This document shows, piece after piece, positions 25,286-33,450 of a DNA stretch of 64,000 nt (position 1 is its first letter; every line of letters starts with the position of its first letter). The translations under genes and the position numbers were made by a program. The notes beneath the pieces are model-generated. The model saw only the letters and a program-made list of their open reading frames with translations. It made no database searches and was not told the origin of the DNA. Origin of the DNA: Frondihabitans australicus (lineage in GTDB: Bacteria; Actinomycetota; Actinomycetes; Actinomycetales; Microbacteriaceae); NCBI RefSeq assembly GCF_003634555.1, contig NZ_RBKS01000001.1, positions 3,410,001 to 3,474,000 of the forward strand, in the 5' to 3' direction.

Positions 25286-26184
25286 GCGTCGGAGTCGTCA
25301 ACCCGTCCGAGAGCCGTCGTCGCGCTGCTGCGACCACTCGCGAGGTCACGGCCACCGGCCGCCGTCCTCGCCGGAGCAAGCGCGCCCGGACCCTCCCCAT
25401 GACCATCCTCGGGTGCATCTTCCTCGCGATCATGATCTTCCCGATCTACTGGATGATCAACACGAGCCTGCAGAACACCTCGGGCGCGGCCACGGCGACG
25501 TGGCTCCCGTGGCACCCGACCTTCGCCGCCTACCAGGCCGCGCTGTCGCAGCAGGGCCAGAACTTCGTCACGAGCCTCGTGATCGGCCTCGGCACGGTGC
25601 TCATCACGCTGATCATCGCGACGCCGTGCGCCTACGGGCTCGCGCGCTTCAAGATGAAGGGCACGGGCGCGCTCCTCCTCGTCCTGCTCATCACGCAGAT
25701 GGTGCCGACGATCGTGGTCGCTAACGCGCTCTACACGCTGTTCAACAACATCGGCCTGCTGAACTCGTACGTCGGCCTGATCCTCGCCGACAGCGCGGTG
25801 CAGATCCCGTTCGCCGTGCTGCTCATGCGCGCCTTCATGGAGTCGCTGCCGCCGAGCCTCGTCGAGGCGGCGCTGGTCGACGGCGCGGGCGACTTCCGGG
25901 CCTTCGTCTCGATCGTGATCCCGATCAGCCGCAACGCGATCGTCACGGCCGCGCTGTTCACCTTCCTCGGCGCCTGGGGCGACTTCCTCATCGCCCTGAC
26001 ACTGACGTCGACCGATGCCGTCCGCCCGATCACCCTGGGCATCTACAACTACATTGGCTCGAACGTCACGGCCTGGGGCCCGGTCATGGCCACCTCGGTG
26101 CTGGCGTCGCTGCCGGCGGCCGCCCTGCTCGTGTTCGCGCAGAAGTACATCGCGGCGGGAGCCCTCGGCGGAGCGGTCAAGTGA
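25282..26184 (+). CDS. sugar ABC transporter permease (MalG-like)
   Basis: 300 aa, six membrane helices after a basic 40-residue start. FPIYWMINTSLQ is the typical first-helix end of MalG-type permeases; the EAA loop is PPSLVEAALVDGAGDFRAFVSIVIP. The ATG overlaps the stop of the first permease and its own TGA overlaps the GTG of the next dehydrogenase. The coupled order permease-permease-dehydrogenase ties uptake to oxidation of the imported sugar. Confidence 0.92.
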   Translation: MSVGVVNPSESRRRAAATTREVTATGRRPRRSKRARTLPMTILGCIFLAIMIFPIYWMINTSLQNTSGAATATWLPWHPTFAAYQAALSQQGQNFVTSLVIGLGTVLITLIIATPCAYGLARFKMKGTGALLLVLLITQMVPTIVVANALYTLFNNIGLLNSYVGLILADSAVQIPFAVLLMRAFMESLPPSLVEAALVDGAGDFRAFVSIVIPISRNAIVTAALFTFLGAWGDFLIALTLTSTDAVRPITLGIYNYIGSNVTAWGPVMATSVLASLPAAALLVFAQKYIAAGALGGAVK

Positions 26185-27353
26185 CCTTCCCGACGATCCC
26201 GGGCGACGGGCCGCTGCCCGTCGTGCTGGTCGGCGCCGGGCTGATGGGGCAGGCGTGGATGCGCATGCTCCAGACCAGCCCCGACGCCGACCTGGTCGGG
26301 CTCGTCGATCTCGACCAGGAGCTCGCGCACAGCGCCGCGGCAGAACTCGGCTACGACGGCCTCGTCATCGGCACGAGTGTCAGCGACGTCGCGTCGCGGT
26401 CCGGGGCGAAGGCCGTGATCAACGTCACGGTTCCCCGGGCCCACGTGCCCGTCACCCTGGAGGCGGTGTTCGCGGGTCTTCCTGTGCTCTGCGAGAAGCC
26501 GCTCGCCCCGACGGTCGGCGAGGCCCTCGCCATCGTCGCCGCCGCGGAGGCGTCGGGTCAGCTCGTGGTCACGAGCCAGAACCGGCGCTTCTACGACTCC
26601 CTCGCCTCCTACCGGCAGGCGGTAGCGGAGGTGTCGCCGCTGGCGCTCCTCACGACGGACTTCGCCCGCGAGGCGCACTTCCCCGGCTTCCGCGAGACCA
26701 TGAGGCACCCGCTCCTGGTCGACATGGCCGTCCACGCGTTCGACGTGTCGCGCTACCTGCTGCTCGACGACCCCGTGTCGGTCTGGTGCGAGACGTTCAA
26801 CCCGTCATGGAGCTGGTTCGACGGCGACACCGTCGCCACGGCCGTCTTCGAGTTCGCCGGCGGCGTGCGCTACCGCTACACCGGCAGCTGGACGACCCGC
26901 GGCCTCGTCACGAGCTGGAACGGCTCGTGGCGCGCGGCCGGCGAGCACGGCACGGCGACCTGGGACGGCGAACGCGAGGTGCGCGTCGAGCGCGCCGACG
27001 CCACCCGGTCGCTTCCCGGCACCGGCCACAGCGTCGTCACGTCGTCCGGGCTGTCCGCGCCCATGGCCGCCGGCGGGGCCGAGGAGATCGCCGGGTCGCT
27101 CGCCGACTTCGTCGACGCCCTCCGCACGGGCCGCACGCCGGAGAGCGAGGTGCACTCGAACGTGCACAGCCTCGCCATGGTCGAGGCGGCGGTCAGGTCG
27201 GCCGACACCGGTGAACGCGTGCACTTCGACGACGTGCTCGAGGAGGGCCATCGCGAGGCGCTCGCCCTCGACCTGCCCGAGGCCGTCGCGTCGGCTCTCG
27301 CCGGGTGGGGTTCGGCGCGAGCGGCAGTCGACCGAGTCGCCGTCGGATCCTGA
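26181..27353 (+). CDS. Gfo/Idh/MocA family oxidoreductase
   Basis: 390 aa, GTG start overlapping the permease stop. Rossmann start LPVVLVGAGLMGQAWMRMLQ; the EKPLAPTVGEALAIV motif about residue 110; MAVHAFDVSRYLLLDDPVSVWCETFNPSWSWF in the catalytic half, a stretch almost repeated in the dehydrogenase at 28194. The two are clear paralogues of each other, more alike than either is to the 19523 protein, and bracket the ThuA gene. Probably oxidises a sugar or glycoside hydroxyl with NAD(P)+. Confidence 0.92.
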   Translation: MTFPTIPGDGPLPVVLVGAGLMGQAWMRMLQTSPDADLVGLVDLDQELAHSAAAELGYDGLVIGTSVSDVASRSGAKAVINVTVPRAHVPVTLEAVFAGLPVLCEKPLAPTVGEALAIVAAAEASGQLVVTSQNRRFYDSLASYRQAVAEVSPLALLTTDFAREAHFPGFRETMRHPLLVDMAVHAFDVSRYLLLDDPVSVWCETFNPSWSWFDGDTVATAVFEFAGGVRYRYTGSWTTRGLVTSWNGSWRAAGEHGTATWDGEREVRVERADATRSLPGTGHSVVTSSGLSAPMAAGGAEEIAGSLADFVDALRTGRTPESEVHSNVHSLAMVEAAVRSADTGERVHFDDVLEEGHREALALDLPEAVASALAGWGSARAAVDRVAVGS

Positions 27354-27399
27354 GCCCCCAGATTTCTCATCACTTCCCTGCGAACAAGAAGGAACACCC

Positions 27400-28197
27400 A
27401 TGAGCGACACCACCGCACCCCTCCGCGTCACCGTCTGGGGCGAGAACATCCACGAGAAGGTCGAGGCGCACGTCGCCGAGCGGTACCCCGACGGCATGCA
27501 CGGCGCGATCGCCGCCGGCATCCGCGAGAACCTGCCGGGCGCCGAGGTCCGCATCGCGACGATGGACCAGCCCGAGCACGGCCTCACCGACGAGGTGCTC
27601 GAGAACACCGACGTGCTCACCTGGTGGGGCCACGCCGACCACGCCGGCGTGGACGACCTCATCGTCGATCGCGTGCACCGGCACGTGCTCAGCGGCATGG
27701 GCCTGCTCGTGCTGCACTCGGGTCACTGGTCGAAGATCTTCGGCAAGCTCATGGGCACGACCTGCACCCTGCGCTGGCGCAGCGAGCACGACCAGGAGCT
27801 CGTGTGGACGGTCAACCCGCAGCACCCGATCACCATCGGGGTGCCGAACCCGATCGTGATCCCCGAGCAGGAGATGTACGGCGAGTACTTCGACGTGCCC
27901 ACCCCCGACGAGCTCATCTTCATCTCCGGCTTCACCGGCGGCGAGGTTTTCCGGTCGGGCATGACCTACCGTCGCGGCTTCGGCAAGATCTTCTTCTTCT
28001 CGCCCGGCGACCAGGACTTCCCCGTGTACCACCACAAGGACATCCGCCGCGTGATCGCGAACGGCGTCGAGTGGGCCCGCCCCGAGCGCGAGCGCGTCAT
28101 GCCGAACCTCAAGCGCTACGACCTCGGCGAGTACTTCGACGGCCAGCACTACGCCGGCCCGTTCGACCACCCGCTCGAGGCTCCGGTGCAGGCATGA
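27400..28197 (+). CDS. ThuA-like domain protein (keto-sugar metabolism)
   Basis: 265 aa. LRVTVWGENIHEK at the start, VLTWWGHADHAGVDD, GMGLLVLHSGHWSKIF, HPITIGVPN, EQEMYGEYFDVPTPDELIFIS and the end KIFFFSPGDQDFPVYHHKDIRRVIANGVEWA are the ThuA signatures (glutamine-amidotransferase-like fold without the catalytic Cys). ThuA/ThuB of rhizobia act on trehalose-type disaccharides through 3-keto derivatives, with ThuB being a Gfo/Idh/MocA dehydrogenase, as the two flanking genes are. AGAAGGA precedes the ATG; the stop overlaps the next ATG. Its reaction here is inferred. Confidence 0.88.
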   Translation: MSDTTAPLRVTVWGENIHEKVEAHVAERYPDGMHGAIAAGIRENLPGAEVRIATMDQPEHGLTDEVLENTDVLTWWGHADHAGVDDLIVDRVHRHVLSGMGLLVLHSGHWSKIFGKLMGTTCTLRWRSEHDQELVWTVNPQHPITIGVPNPIVIPEQEMYGEYFDVPTPDELIFISGFTGGEVFRSGMTYRRGFGKIFFFSPGDQDFPVYHHKDIRRVIANGVEWARPERERVMPNLKRYDLGEYFDGQHYAGPFDHPLEAPVQA

Positions 28198-29360
28198 GCA
28201 CCTTCCGCACGCTGGCCTCCGCCGACGCGCCCGTCCGCGTCATCCAGGTGGGCGCGGGCGGCATGGGCCAGGCGTGGCTCCACAACGACCGCGCCAACCC
28301 CGACGTCGAGCTGGTCGGCATCGTCGATCTCAACCTCGAGGCGGCGCGCGCAGGAGCCGAGGTCTACGGTTCACCTTCGCTCCCCGTGTCGACGGACCTG
28401 CTGTCGCTCGTGGCTTCCGTCGAACCGGACGCGATCCTCGACATCACCGTGCCCGTCGCCCACCACCCGGTGACGACCGACAGCCTCTTCGCCGGCCTGC
28501 CCGTGCTCGGCGAGAAGCCCGCGGCCCAGAACGTCGCCGAGGCGCTGTCGCTCGCCGCCGCCGCCGAGGTCACCGGCGAGCTGTTCATGGTGTCGCAGTC
28601 GCGCCGCTACAACGACCAGCTCGTCGCGTACCGGCAGCAGGCGGGCCTCCTCGGCTCGCTCGGCACGGTGTCGACGCAGTTCGCCAAGGCGCCGCACTTC
28701 GGCGGGTTCCGCGAGGAGATGGACAACGTCCTCCTGCTCGACATGGCGATCCACCCGTTCGACTCGGTGCGGTACCTGCTCGACCGCGACCCGATCGCGG
28801 TCTACTGCGAGTCGTACAACCCGTCGTGGAGCTGGTACCGCGGCGACGCCGCCGCCAGCGCGATCTTCGAGTTCGAGGGCGGTATCCGCTACACCTACGA
28901 CGGCTCGTGGTGCGCGCCCGGGCTCGAGACCTCGTGGAACGGCGCCTGGCGGCTCTCGGGCTCGCAGGGGTCGGCGCTCTGGGACGGCGACCACGAGCCG
29001 ACGGTCGAGGTGACCGACTCCGCCTCACGGCCGGTGGCTCCTGCGGAGTCGGGCGCTGCCGATCTGCCCACGCTCCCCTCCGTCGGCGACGGGATCGAGG
29101 GGTCGCTCGCGGCGTTCGTCTCCTCCCTGCGCACCGGTGCGGTGCCCGACGGCGAGGTGCACGGCAACGTCATGAGCCTGGCGATGGTCGAGGCGGCGAT
29201 CGAGTCGAAGGAGTCGGGCTCTCGGATCCTGATCGACGACGTCCTCTCGCGCGCCTACGAGACCGCGCTCGCCACCGAGAAGCGCGACGACGTGCGCGCG
29301 CAGCTCGAGTCGTGGAGCTCGGTGCGCGGGGCGCTGCAGGCGGTGGCGGTCAGCGCCTGA
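28194..29360 (+). CDS. Gfo/Idh/MocA family oxidoreductase
   Basis: 388 aa. VRVIQVGAGGMGQAWLHND at the N-terminus, GEKPAAQNVAEALSLAAAAE about residue 105, then MAIHPFDSVRYLLDRDPIAVYCESYNPSWSW and TYDGSWCAPGLETSWNGAW. Paralogue of the 26181 protein; the usual EKP lysine is present. ATGA overlap with thuA makes it the last coupled member of the operon. The pair may work as two different oxidations or as subunits. A long perfect palindrome (29381) follows 20 nt after its stop. Confidence 0.92.
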   Translation: MSTFRTLASADAPVRVIQVGAGGMGQAWLHNDRANPDVELVGIVDLNLEAARAGAEVYGSPSLPVSTDLLSLVASVEPDAILDITVPVAHHPVTTDSLFAGLPVLGEKPAAQNVAEALSLAAAAEVTGELFMVSQSRRYNDQLVAYRQQAGLLGSLGTVSTQFAKAPHFGGFREEMDNVLLLDMAIHPFDSVRYLLDRDPIAVYCESYNPSWSWYRGDAAASAIFEFEGGIRYTYDGSWCAPGLETSWNGAWRLSGSQGSALWDGDHEPTVEVTDSASRPVAPAESGAADLPTLPSVGDGIEGSLAAFVSSLRTGAVPDGEVHGNVMSLAMVEAAIESKESGSRILIDDVLSRAYETALATEKRDDVRAQLESWSSVRGALQAVAVSA

Positions 29361-29380
29361 GCGTCTGCACCCCTCCCGTG

Positions 29381-29440
29381 TGCGACAAAACGCGACACCT
29401 GCGACGCCCTCATGCGTCGCAGGTGTCGCGTTTTGTCGCA
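29381..29440. repeat. perfect 27-bp inverted repeat before the ROK gene
   Basis: Arms 29381-29407 and 29414-29440 are perfectly complementary, separated by 6 nt. The arm starts TGCGACAAAACGCGACACCT. It follows the dehydrogenase stop by 20 nt and ends 53 nt before the ROK start. Could be a terminator, an mRNA stabiliser or a mobile palindromic element; there is no U-tract. Confidence 0.85.
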
Positions 29441-29493
29441 GTACGCTCGCTAGAAGTGCGTGCTGTGTGTCGTGCGTGTGCAGAGGAGGCGAC

Positions 29494-30648
29494 GTGAGCA
29501 GTGACCGGGTGCGGCAGCGCAACCTCTCGACCGTGCTCTCGCTCGTCCACCGCGCCCAGGGCGCCTCGCGCTCGCAGCTGACGCAGGCGACCGGCCTCAA
29601 CCGCTCGACCATCGCCGCGCTCGTCGGAGAGCTCGCCGACTCGGGGCTCGTGGTCGAGACCGAGCCGCCCGCGTCGAACCGGGTGGGCCGCCCGAGCCCC
29701 GTCGTCACCGCCGACCCGTCGGTCGTGGCGTTCACGGTCAACCCGGAGATCGACGCGGTCACCGTCGGCGCCGTCGGGCTCGACGGCACGGTGCATCGCA
29801 GGATCCGTTGCGAGACCGACCGAGTGCCCTCGGCCGCCGAGGCGGTCTCCTTGGCGGCCGCGACCATCGGCTCCCTCGCCTCGTCCCTTCCGCCCGGAAC
29901 CCGCGCCGTGGGGGTCGGAGTCGCGATGCCCGGCCTCGTCCGCCGCGACGACGGCCTCGTGCGCCTCGCCCCGCACCTCGGCTGGGTCGACGAGCCGTTC
30001 GTCGACCTGCTGCAGAGTGCGACCGGCCTGCCCGTCGTCGCCGCGAACGACGCGTCGCTCGGGGCGCGCGCCGAGAGCATCTTCGGGGCCGGTCGCGGGG
30101 TCGGCACCATGGTCTTCCTCAACGGCGGCGCTTCGGGCGTCGGAGGCGGTGCGATCGTCGACGGGGTGCCTCTCGCCGGAGTGGACGGTTACGCCGGCGA
30201 GCTCGGCCACACCCTCGTCAACTCGAATGGTCGCCGCTGCCACTGCGGCGCGATCGGCTGCCTGGAGACCGAGGTCGGGCAGCAGGCGCTGCTGGCGGCC
30301 TTCGGCGTGGCCCGCGGCGACGACGACGACCTCGACGCGCTGCTCGCGTCGTCGCGCGACTCGGCGGTGCTCGACGAGGTGACGCGGCAGGTGGGCTTCC
30401 TCGCCATCGCGCTGCGGAACATCATCAACGTGTTCAACCCCGAGGTGATCGTGCTCGGCGGGTTCCTCGGGGCGCTCCACGGTGTCGCCGGCGATCGGAT
30501 CGCCGAGCTGGCGACGGCGACGGCGCTTCCGGGGCCGCGCGAAGGAGTCGTGATCAGGCGTGCGGAGCTGGGGAGCCGGCGGCTGCTGATCGGGGCGGCC
30601 GAGCTCGCGTTCGCCGGGCTTCTCGCGGATCCTGCGCCCGTCCCCTAG
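29494..30648 (+). CDS. ROK family transcriptional regulator
   Basis: 384 aa from GTG 29494, with GAGGAGG upstream; the longer upstream reading would run through the palindrome. N-terminal MarR-like helix-turn-helix: RQRNLSTVLSLVHRAQGASRSQLTQATGLNRSTIAALVGELADSGLV. The ROK domain follows, with AVGVGVAMPGLV, GYAGELGHTLVNSNGRRCHCGAIGCLE (the zinc-binding C-x-C-G-x2-G-C) and FNPEVIVLGGFLG. Members such as XylR and NagC are sugar-responsive repressors. Its place at the end of a sugar operon near xylAB makes xylose or the imported sugar a likely signal. Confidence 0.9.
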   Translation: MSSDRVRQRNLSTVLSLVHRAQGASRSQLTQATGLNRSTIAALVGELADSGLVVETEPPASNRVGRPSPVVTADPSVVAFTVNPEIDAVTVGAVGLDGTVHRRIRCETDRVPSAAEAVSLAAATIGSLASSLPPGTRAVGVGVAMPGLVRRDDGLVRLAPHLGWVDEPFVDLLQSATGLPVVAANDASLGARAESIFGAGRGVGTMVFLNGGASGVGGGAIVDGVPLAGVDGYAGELGHTLVNSNGRRCHCGAIGCLETEVGQQALLAAFGVARGDDDDLDALLASSRDSAVLDEVTRQVGFLAIALRNIINVFNPEVIVLGGFLGALHGVAGDRIAELATATALPGPREGVVIRRAELGSRRLLIGAAELAFAGLLADPAPVP

Positions 30649-31004
30649 CCGACGCACCCCGCTGCCACCGCGCCCCTGGCGCCATCGCGCTTCTCCGCGC
30701 TTCTCCGCGCTTCTCCGCGTTGCCCCGCCCTCGGCGACTCCTGACTCTGCGGGAGGAGAAGGGCGCTGGGGGAGGAGAACGCGTCCTCGGGAGGACGTCG
30801 CGCTATCGCGGTGGCGCGCCTCGGGAGGAGAACGTCCGAGTCGATCCGTTTGAAGCGGTGACATCGGTTGCGAATCCCTCCCGCAGGCTCGTGGAGGGCG
30901 GGATCCCCTCCCGGGCGAGACACACTTCCGCCCGAGGGTGACGGAGCCGCCGCCCGATGTTCCTCCCTGACCGGCGAACTCCTCCCAGAAGTGCGGCGGC
31001 GCGA
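30649..31004. other. 356-bp intergenic region rich in short repeats
   Basis: No credible ORF. It holds three tandem copies of CGCGCTTCTC (30686-30715) and three copies of GGGAGGAGAA (30751, 30770, 30833), the latter nearly complementary in part to the former; further CTCCC-type words occur to 30990. It separates a rightward from a leftward gene, so any transcripts from both sides would end here. Confidence 0.6.
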
Positions 31005-32192
31005 CTACGCGAAGAGGACGCAGCTCGGCGAGCCGAGGCGGATCCGCGCGGCGACGGGGCCGGGGATGCCCGAGACCGGGTCGAGCGGCAGCACGGTGAC
31101 GTCGTCGGAGAGCTGGTTCGCAACGTACAGAGAACCCGCGTCGACCGCGAAGTGGCGGGGCCAGTGGCCGCCGCACGGCACCTCGGCGCGCACCGCGAGT
31201 CGGCCGTCGGCGCCCCGCGCGAGCACCGTGATCGTGTCTCGGCCTCGCACCGCCACGTAGACGACGGGAGTGCCGTCGTCGAGAGCGCGGACCTCGACGT
31301 GCGAGAGCAGCGCCTCGTCGGTCGCGTCGGCCGAGGTCGACGGCGTGGTCGCGCCCTCGGCGTACGCCGGCACGGAATGGTCGACGACGAGCGCGCCGTC
31401 GGCCCGTCGCGCGAGCACGTGGACCCGCCCGTCGAGCTCGCCCGCGATGACCAGCCGGGCGCCGGAGCCGGCGGACGCGTCGCCGGTCGTCGAGCCGACC
31501 GCGCCCAGAACGCCCGAGCCCGAACCGCCCGAGCCCGAACCGCCAGAGCCCGAACCGCCCGTACCCGGCAGCCACGCGAAGTGCCGCGGACCCGACCCGG
31601 ACGGCAGCGCGTGCGTCGCCACGATGGACGGGTCGAGCGTGACCGGGTCGATCGTGAGCTCGAACACGCGGTCGGTGCCGAGGTCGCTGACCAGCAGCGT
31701 GCCCCACGGGGTGAACGTGATCTGGTGCGCGTGCGGGTGATCCTGCCGGTCGAGGACCGGGCCGTGGCCGACCGGCAGAGCGAGCACGCGCGTGACGCGA
31801 GCCGGGTCGGACGGATCGTCCGAGAGCACCCCGATGGTGCCGGCGCCGTAGTTCGCCACGACGAGAGCGCCGCTCGCGGGGTCGCGGAGCACGTGGCACG
31901 GCGCCATGCCGCCCGAGGCCGCCGCCGACGCCGCAGTCAGGACACCCGCCCCGATCGTGTACGACAGGACGCGCCCCGCGGTCGTCTCGGACGCGGCGTG
32001 AAGCGCGCCCTCGGTCAGGGCCAGGAAGGTCGGGTCGTCGGCCTCGACGGTCTGCACCAGGCGCCAGGGCTCGTCGGCCGGGCCCCGGTCGAACACCGAG
32101 ATCCCGGTGCCGTGACCGCCGCTCGAGGCTGTGTACCCGCCGACGTACAGGCGGGTCGCCGCGGCACCCGAGGGCGCCGCGCCCGGAGTCAC
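31005..32192 (-). CDS. lactonase family beta-propeller protein
   Basis: 395 aa, GTG start overlapping the chorismate mutase stop. Family PF10282 (6-phosphogluconolactonase/muconate cyclase-like) phrases recur by blade: LYVGGYTASSGGHGTGISVFD, PTFLALTEGALHAASE, APCHVLRDPASGALVVANYGAGTIGV, HPHAHQITFTPWGTLLVSDLGTDRV, GPRHFAWLP, HWPRHFAVDAGSLYVANQLSDDVTV. About residues 214-240 a (GSGGS)-type repeat, encoded by tandem 15-bp DNA units at about 31510-31560, sits between blades. Probable role: hydrolysis of 6-phosphogluconolactone or another sugar lactone; true substrate unproven. Confidence 0.85.
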   Translation of the reverse strand: MTPGAAPSGAAATRLYVGGYTASSGGHGTGISVFDRGPADEPWRLVQTVEADDPTFLALTEGALHAASETTAGRVLSYTIGAGVLTAASAAASGGMAPCHVLRDPASGALVVANYGAGTIGVLSDDPSDPARVTRVLALPVGHGPVLDRQDHPHAHQITFTPWGTLLVSDLGTDRVFELTIDPVTLDPSIVATHALPSGSGPRHFAWLPGTGGSGSGGSGSGGSGSGVLGAVGSTTGDASAGSGARLVIAGELDGRVHVLARRADGALVVDHSVPAYAEGATTPSTSADATDEALLSHVEVRALDDGTPVVYVAVRGRDTITVLARGADGRLAVRAEVPCGGHWPRHFAVDAGSLYVANQLSDDVTVLPLDPVSGIPGPVAARIRLGSPSCVLFA

Positions 32193-32506
32193 TCGACGAC
32201 CTCGTCGCCCGCCGCGATGCGCTCGTGGTGGTGGATGACTTCGGAGACGATGAAGTTCAAGAACTTCTCGGTGAAGTCGGGGTCGAGCCGCGACTCGACG
32301 GCCAGAGCCCTGAGGCGCCGGATCTGCACCTTCTCACGCTCGGGGTCGCTCGGCGGCATCCCCGCCTCGGCCTTGAGGACCCCGACGGACTGCGTGAACT
32401 TGAAGCGCTCGGCGAGCAGGTGCACCAGGGCCGCGTCGATGTTGTCGATGCTCTGGCGGATCGAGTTCAGCCGGTCGACGGCGGCCTGCGGGGGTGCGTC
32501 AGTCAT
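32189..32506 (-). CDS. chorismate mutase, AroQ class
   Basis: 105 aa, the size of a single AroQ domain. AVDRLNSIRQSIDNIDAALVHLLAERFKFTQSVGVLKAEAG carries the first-helix Arg and the R..K pattern of the active site; the second half has SDPEREKVQIRRLRALAVESRLDPDFTEKFLNFIVSEVIHHH. It rearranges chorismate to prephenate for Phe and Tyr synthesis. ATG at 32506 is chosen because the longer frame adds 15 residues not seen in the family. Its TGA overlaps the GTG of the lactonase, although the two have no obvious metabolic link. Confidence 0.9.
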   Translation of the reverse strand: MTDAPPQAAVDRLNSIRQSIDNIDAALVHLLAERFKFTQSVGVLKAEAGMPPSDPEREKVQIRRLRALAVESRLDPDFTEKFLNFIVSEVIHHHERIAAGDEVVE

Positions 32507-32677
32507 GCATCGACTGTATCGGGTCGTCCGACGCGTGACGCCGTTGTCCACAGGCCCCGACCCACACCCGTCAGCGCGTGTGAAACCCCATAAGAGGGGA
32601 ATGGTCCCCGCCCCCCACCGCCCCTACTGTCGGAGGAGCACGATGCTCACCACCCCGCCACGGAAGGCGATCGCTCC

Positions 32678-33373
32678 ATGACCCAGCTCCTCCCCGGTCA
32701 CCCGGTTCCACCCCCGGAGGCTCCCTCGATGCCGAGTGCCGACGCGGCGCTCCCGCTCCGCTTCCACAGCCCTGCGGGCTGGCCCGAGCCGTCGGCGTGG
32801 TGGGTGGCGACGCACCAGGGGGAGGTGCCCGAGCGCGGGTGGGTGCCCGACGGGGTGTCGACGGGAGGCGTGCGGCCCGATCCTGCGCCCGAAGACTGGG
32901 TGTGGTGGTCGCGTCACCCCGACGCCTGGCGCACTCTGACCCGCCGTGTCGTCTCGCAGTACCGCCGCGGCATGATCGCCGGCGCGCTGCTCTTCGTGGT
33001 CGCCCTCGGCCTGCTCTTCGCGCCGTTCGCCGCGCACTCGGGCCTGCGGGTCCTTCTCTGGGGCGCTCTTCTCTACGGCCCGGCCGAGGTGGCGCGCGAC
33101 CTCATGGGTCTCACGACGCTCGGCGACCGCTACGACGCCTACGCCCGCAGGGTCTCGGCCCGGCTGGCGGCCGACCCTCACGGCGTGGCACCGACGACGG
33201 CGCAGGAGCTCGAGAACCTCTTCGTGCCGAAGTCCGGGCCGGGCAACGACGCACCCCTGCACACGCGGGGGCGGCTGCTGACGATGGTCGTGGCCGGGGC
33301 GCTCGCCGCCGTGCTCATCGTGCTCCTCGCTGACGCCTTCGTGCACAGCACGATGGGCTCCGGCGCGCACTGA
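32678..33373 (+). CDS. membrane protein of unknown function
   Basis: 231 aa. A Pro-rich N-terminal third of about 85 residues (PVPPPEAPSMP, then DPAPEDWVWWSRHPDAW), followed by two close hydrophobic segments (MIAGALLFVVALGLLFAPFAA, LRVLLWGALLYGPAEVA), a soluble stretch with DLMGLTTLGDRYDAYARRV, and a last helix (MVVAGALAAVLIVLLADAFV). No domain is recognised. GGAAGG lies 12-17 nt before the ATG. The coding 3' end is duplicated across the stop codon (33351 and 33377). Confidence 0.7.
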   Translation: MTQLLPGHPVPPPEAPSMPSADAALPLRFHSPAGWPEPSAWWVATHQGEVPERGWVPDGVSTGGVRPDPAPEDWVWWSRHPDAWRTLTRRVVSQYRRGMIAGALLFVVALGLLFAPFAAHSGLRVLLWGALLYGPAEVARDLMGLTTLGDRYDAYARRVSARLAADPHGVAPTTAQELENLFVPKSGPGNDAPLHTRGRLLTMVVAGALAAVLIVLLADAFVHSTMGSGAH

Positions 33374-33420
33374 CGCCGATGGGCCCCGGCGCGCGTGGAG
33401 CACGGCGCCGAAGCCCATCG
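33351..33420 (+). terminator. duplicated gene end forming a terminator
   Basis: CGATGGGCTCCGGCGCGCAC (33351-33370) is repeated with three changes at 33377-33396, the stop codon lying between. The second copy pairs with GGCGCC and GCCCATCG (33413-33420) to make a stem of CGATGGGC/GCCCATCG plus inner pairs. The terminator seems to have arisen from the gene end. Confidence 0.65.
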
Positions 33421-33450
33421 AAGCCCGCTGCCCGCGGGCAGCTGTGGTCA

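Noticed and set aside
29381-29440. Transposon or phage attachment site
   Set aside because: No integrase, transposase or matching second copy was found nearby.
29380-29493. N-terminal extension of the ROK regulator
   Set aside because: The frame is open upstream but runs through the perfect palindrome and gives a Cys-rich sequence unlike the family; GTG at 29494 has a strong Shine-Dalgarno.
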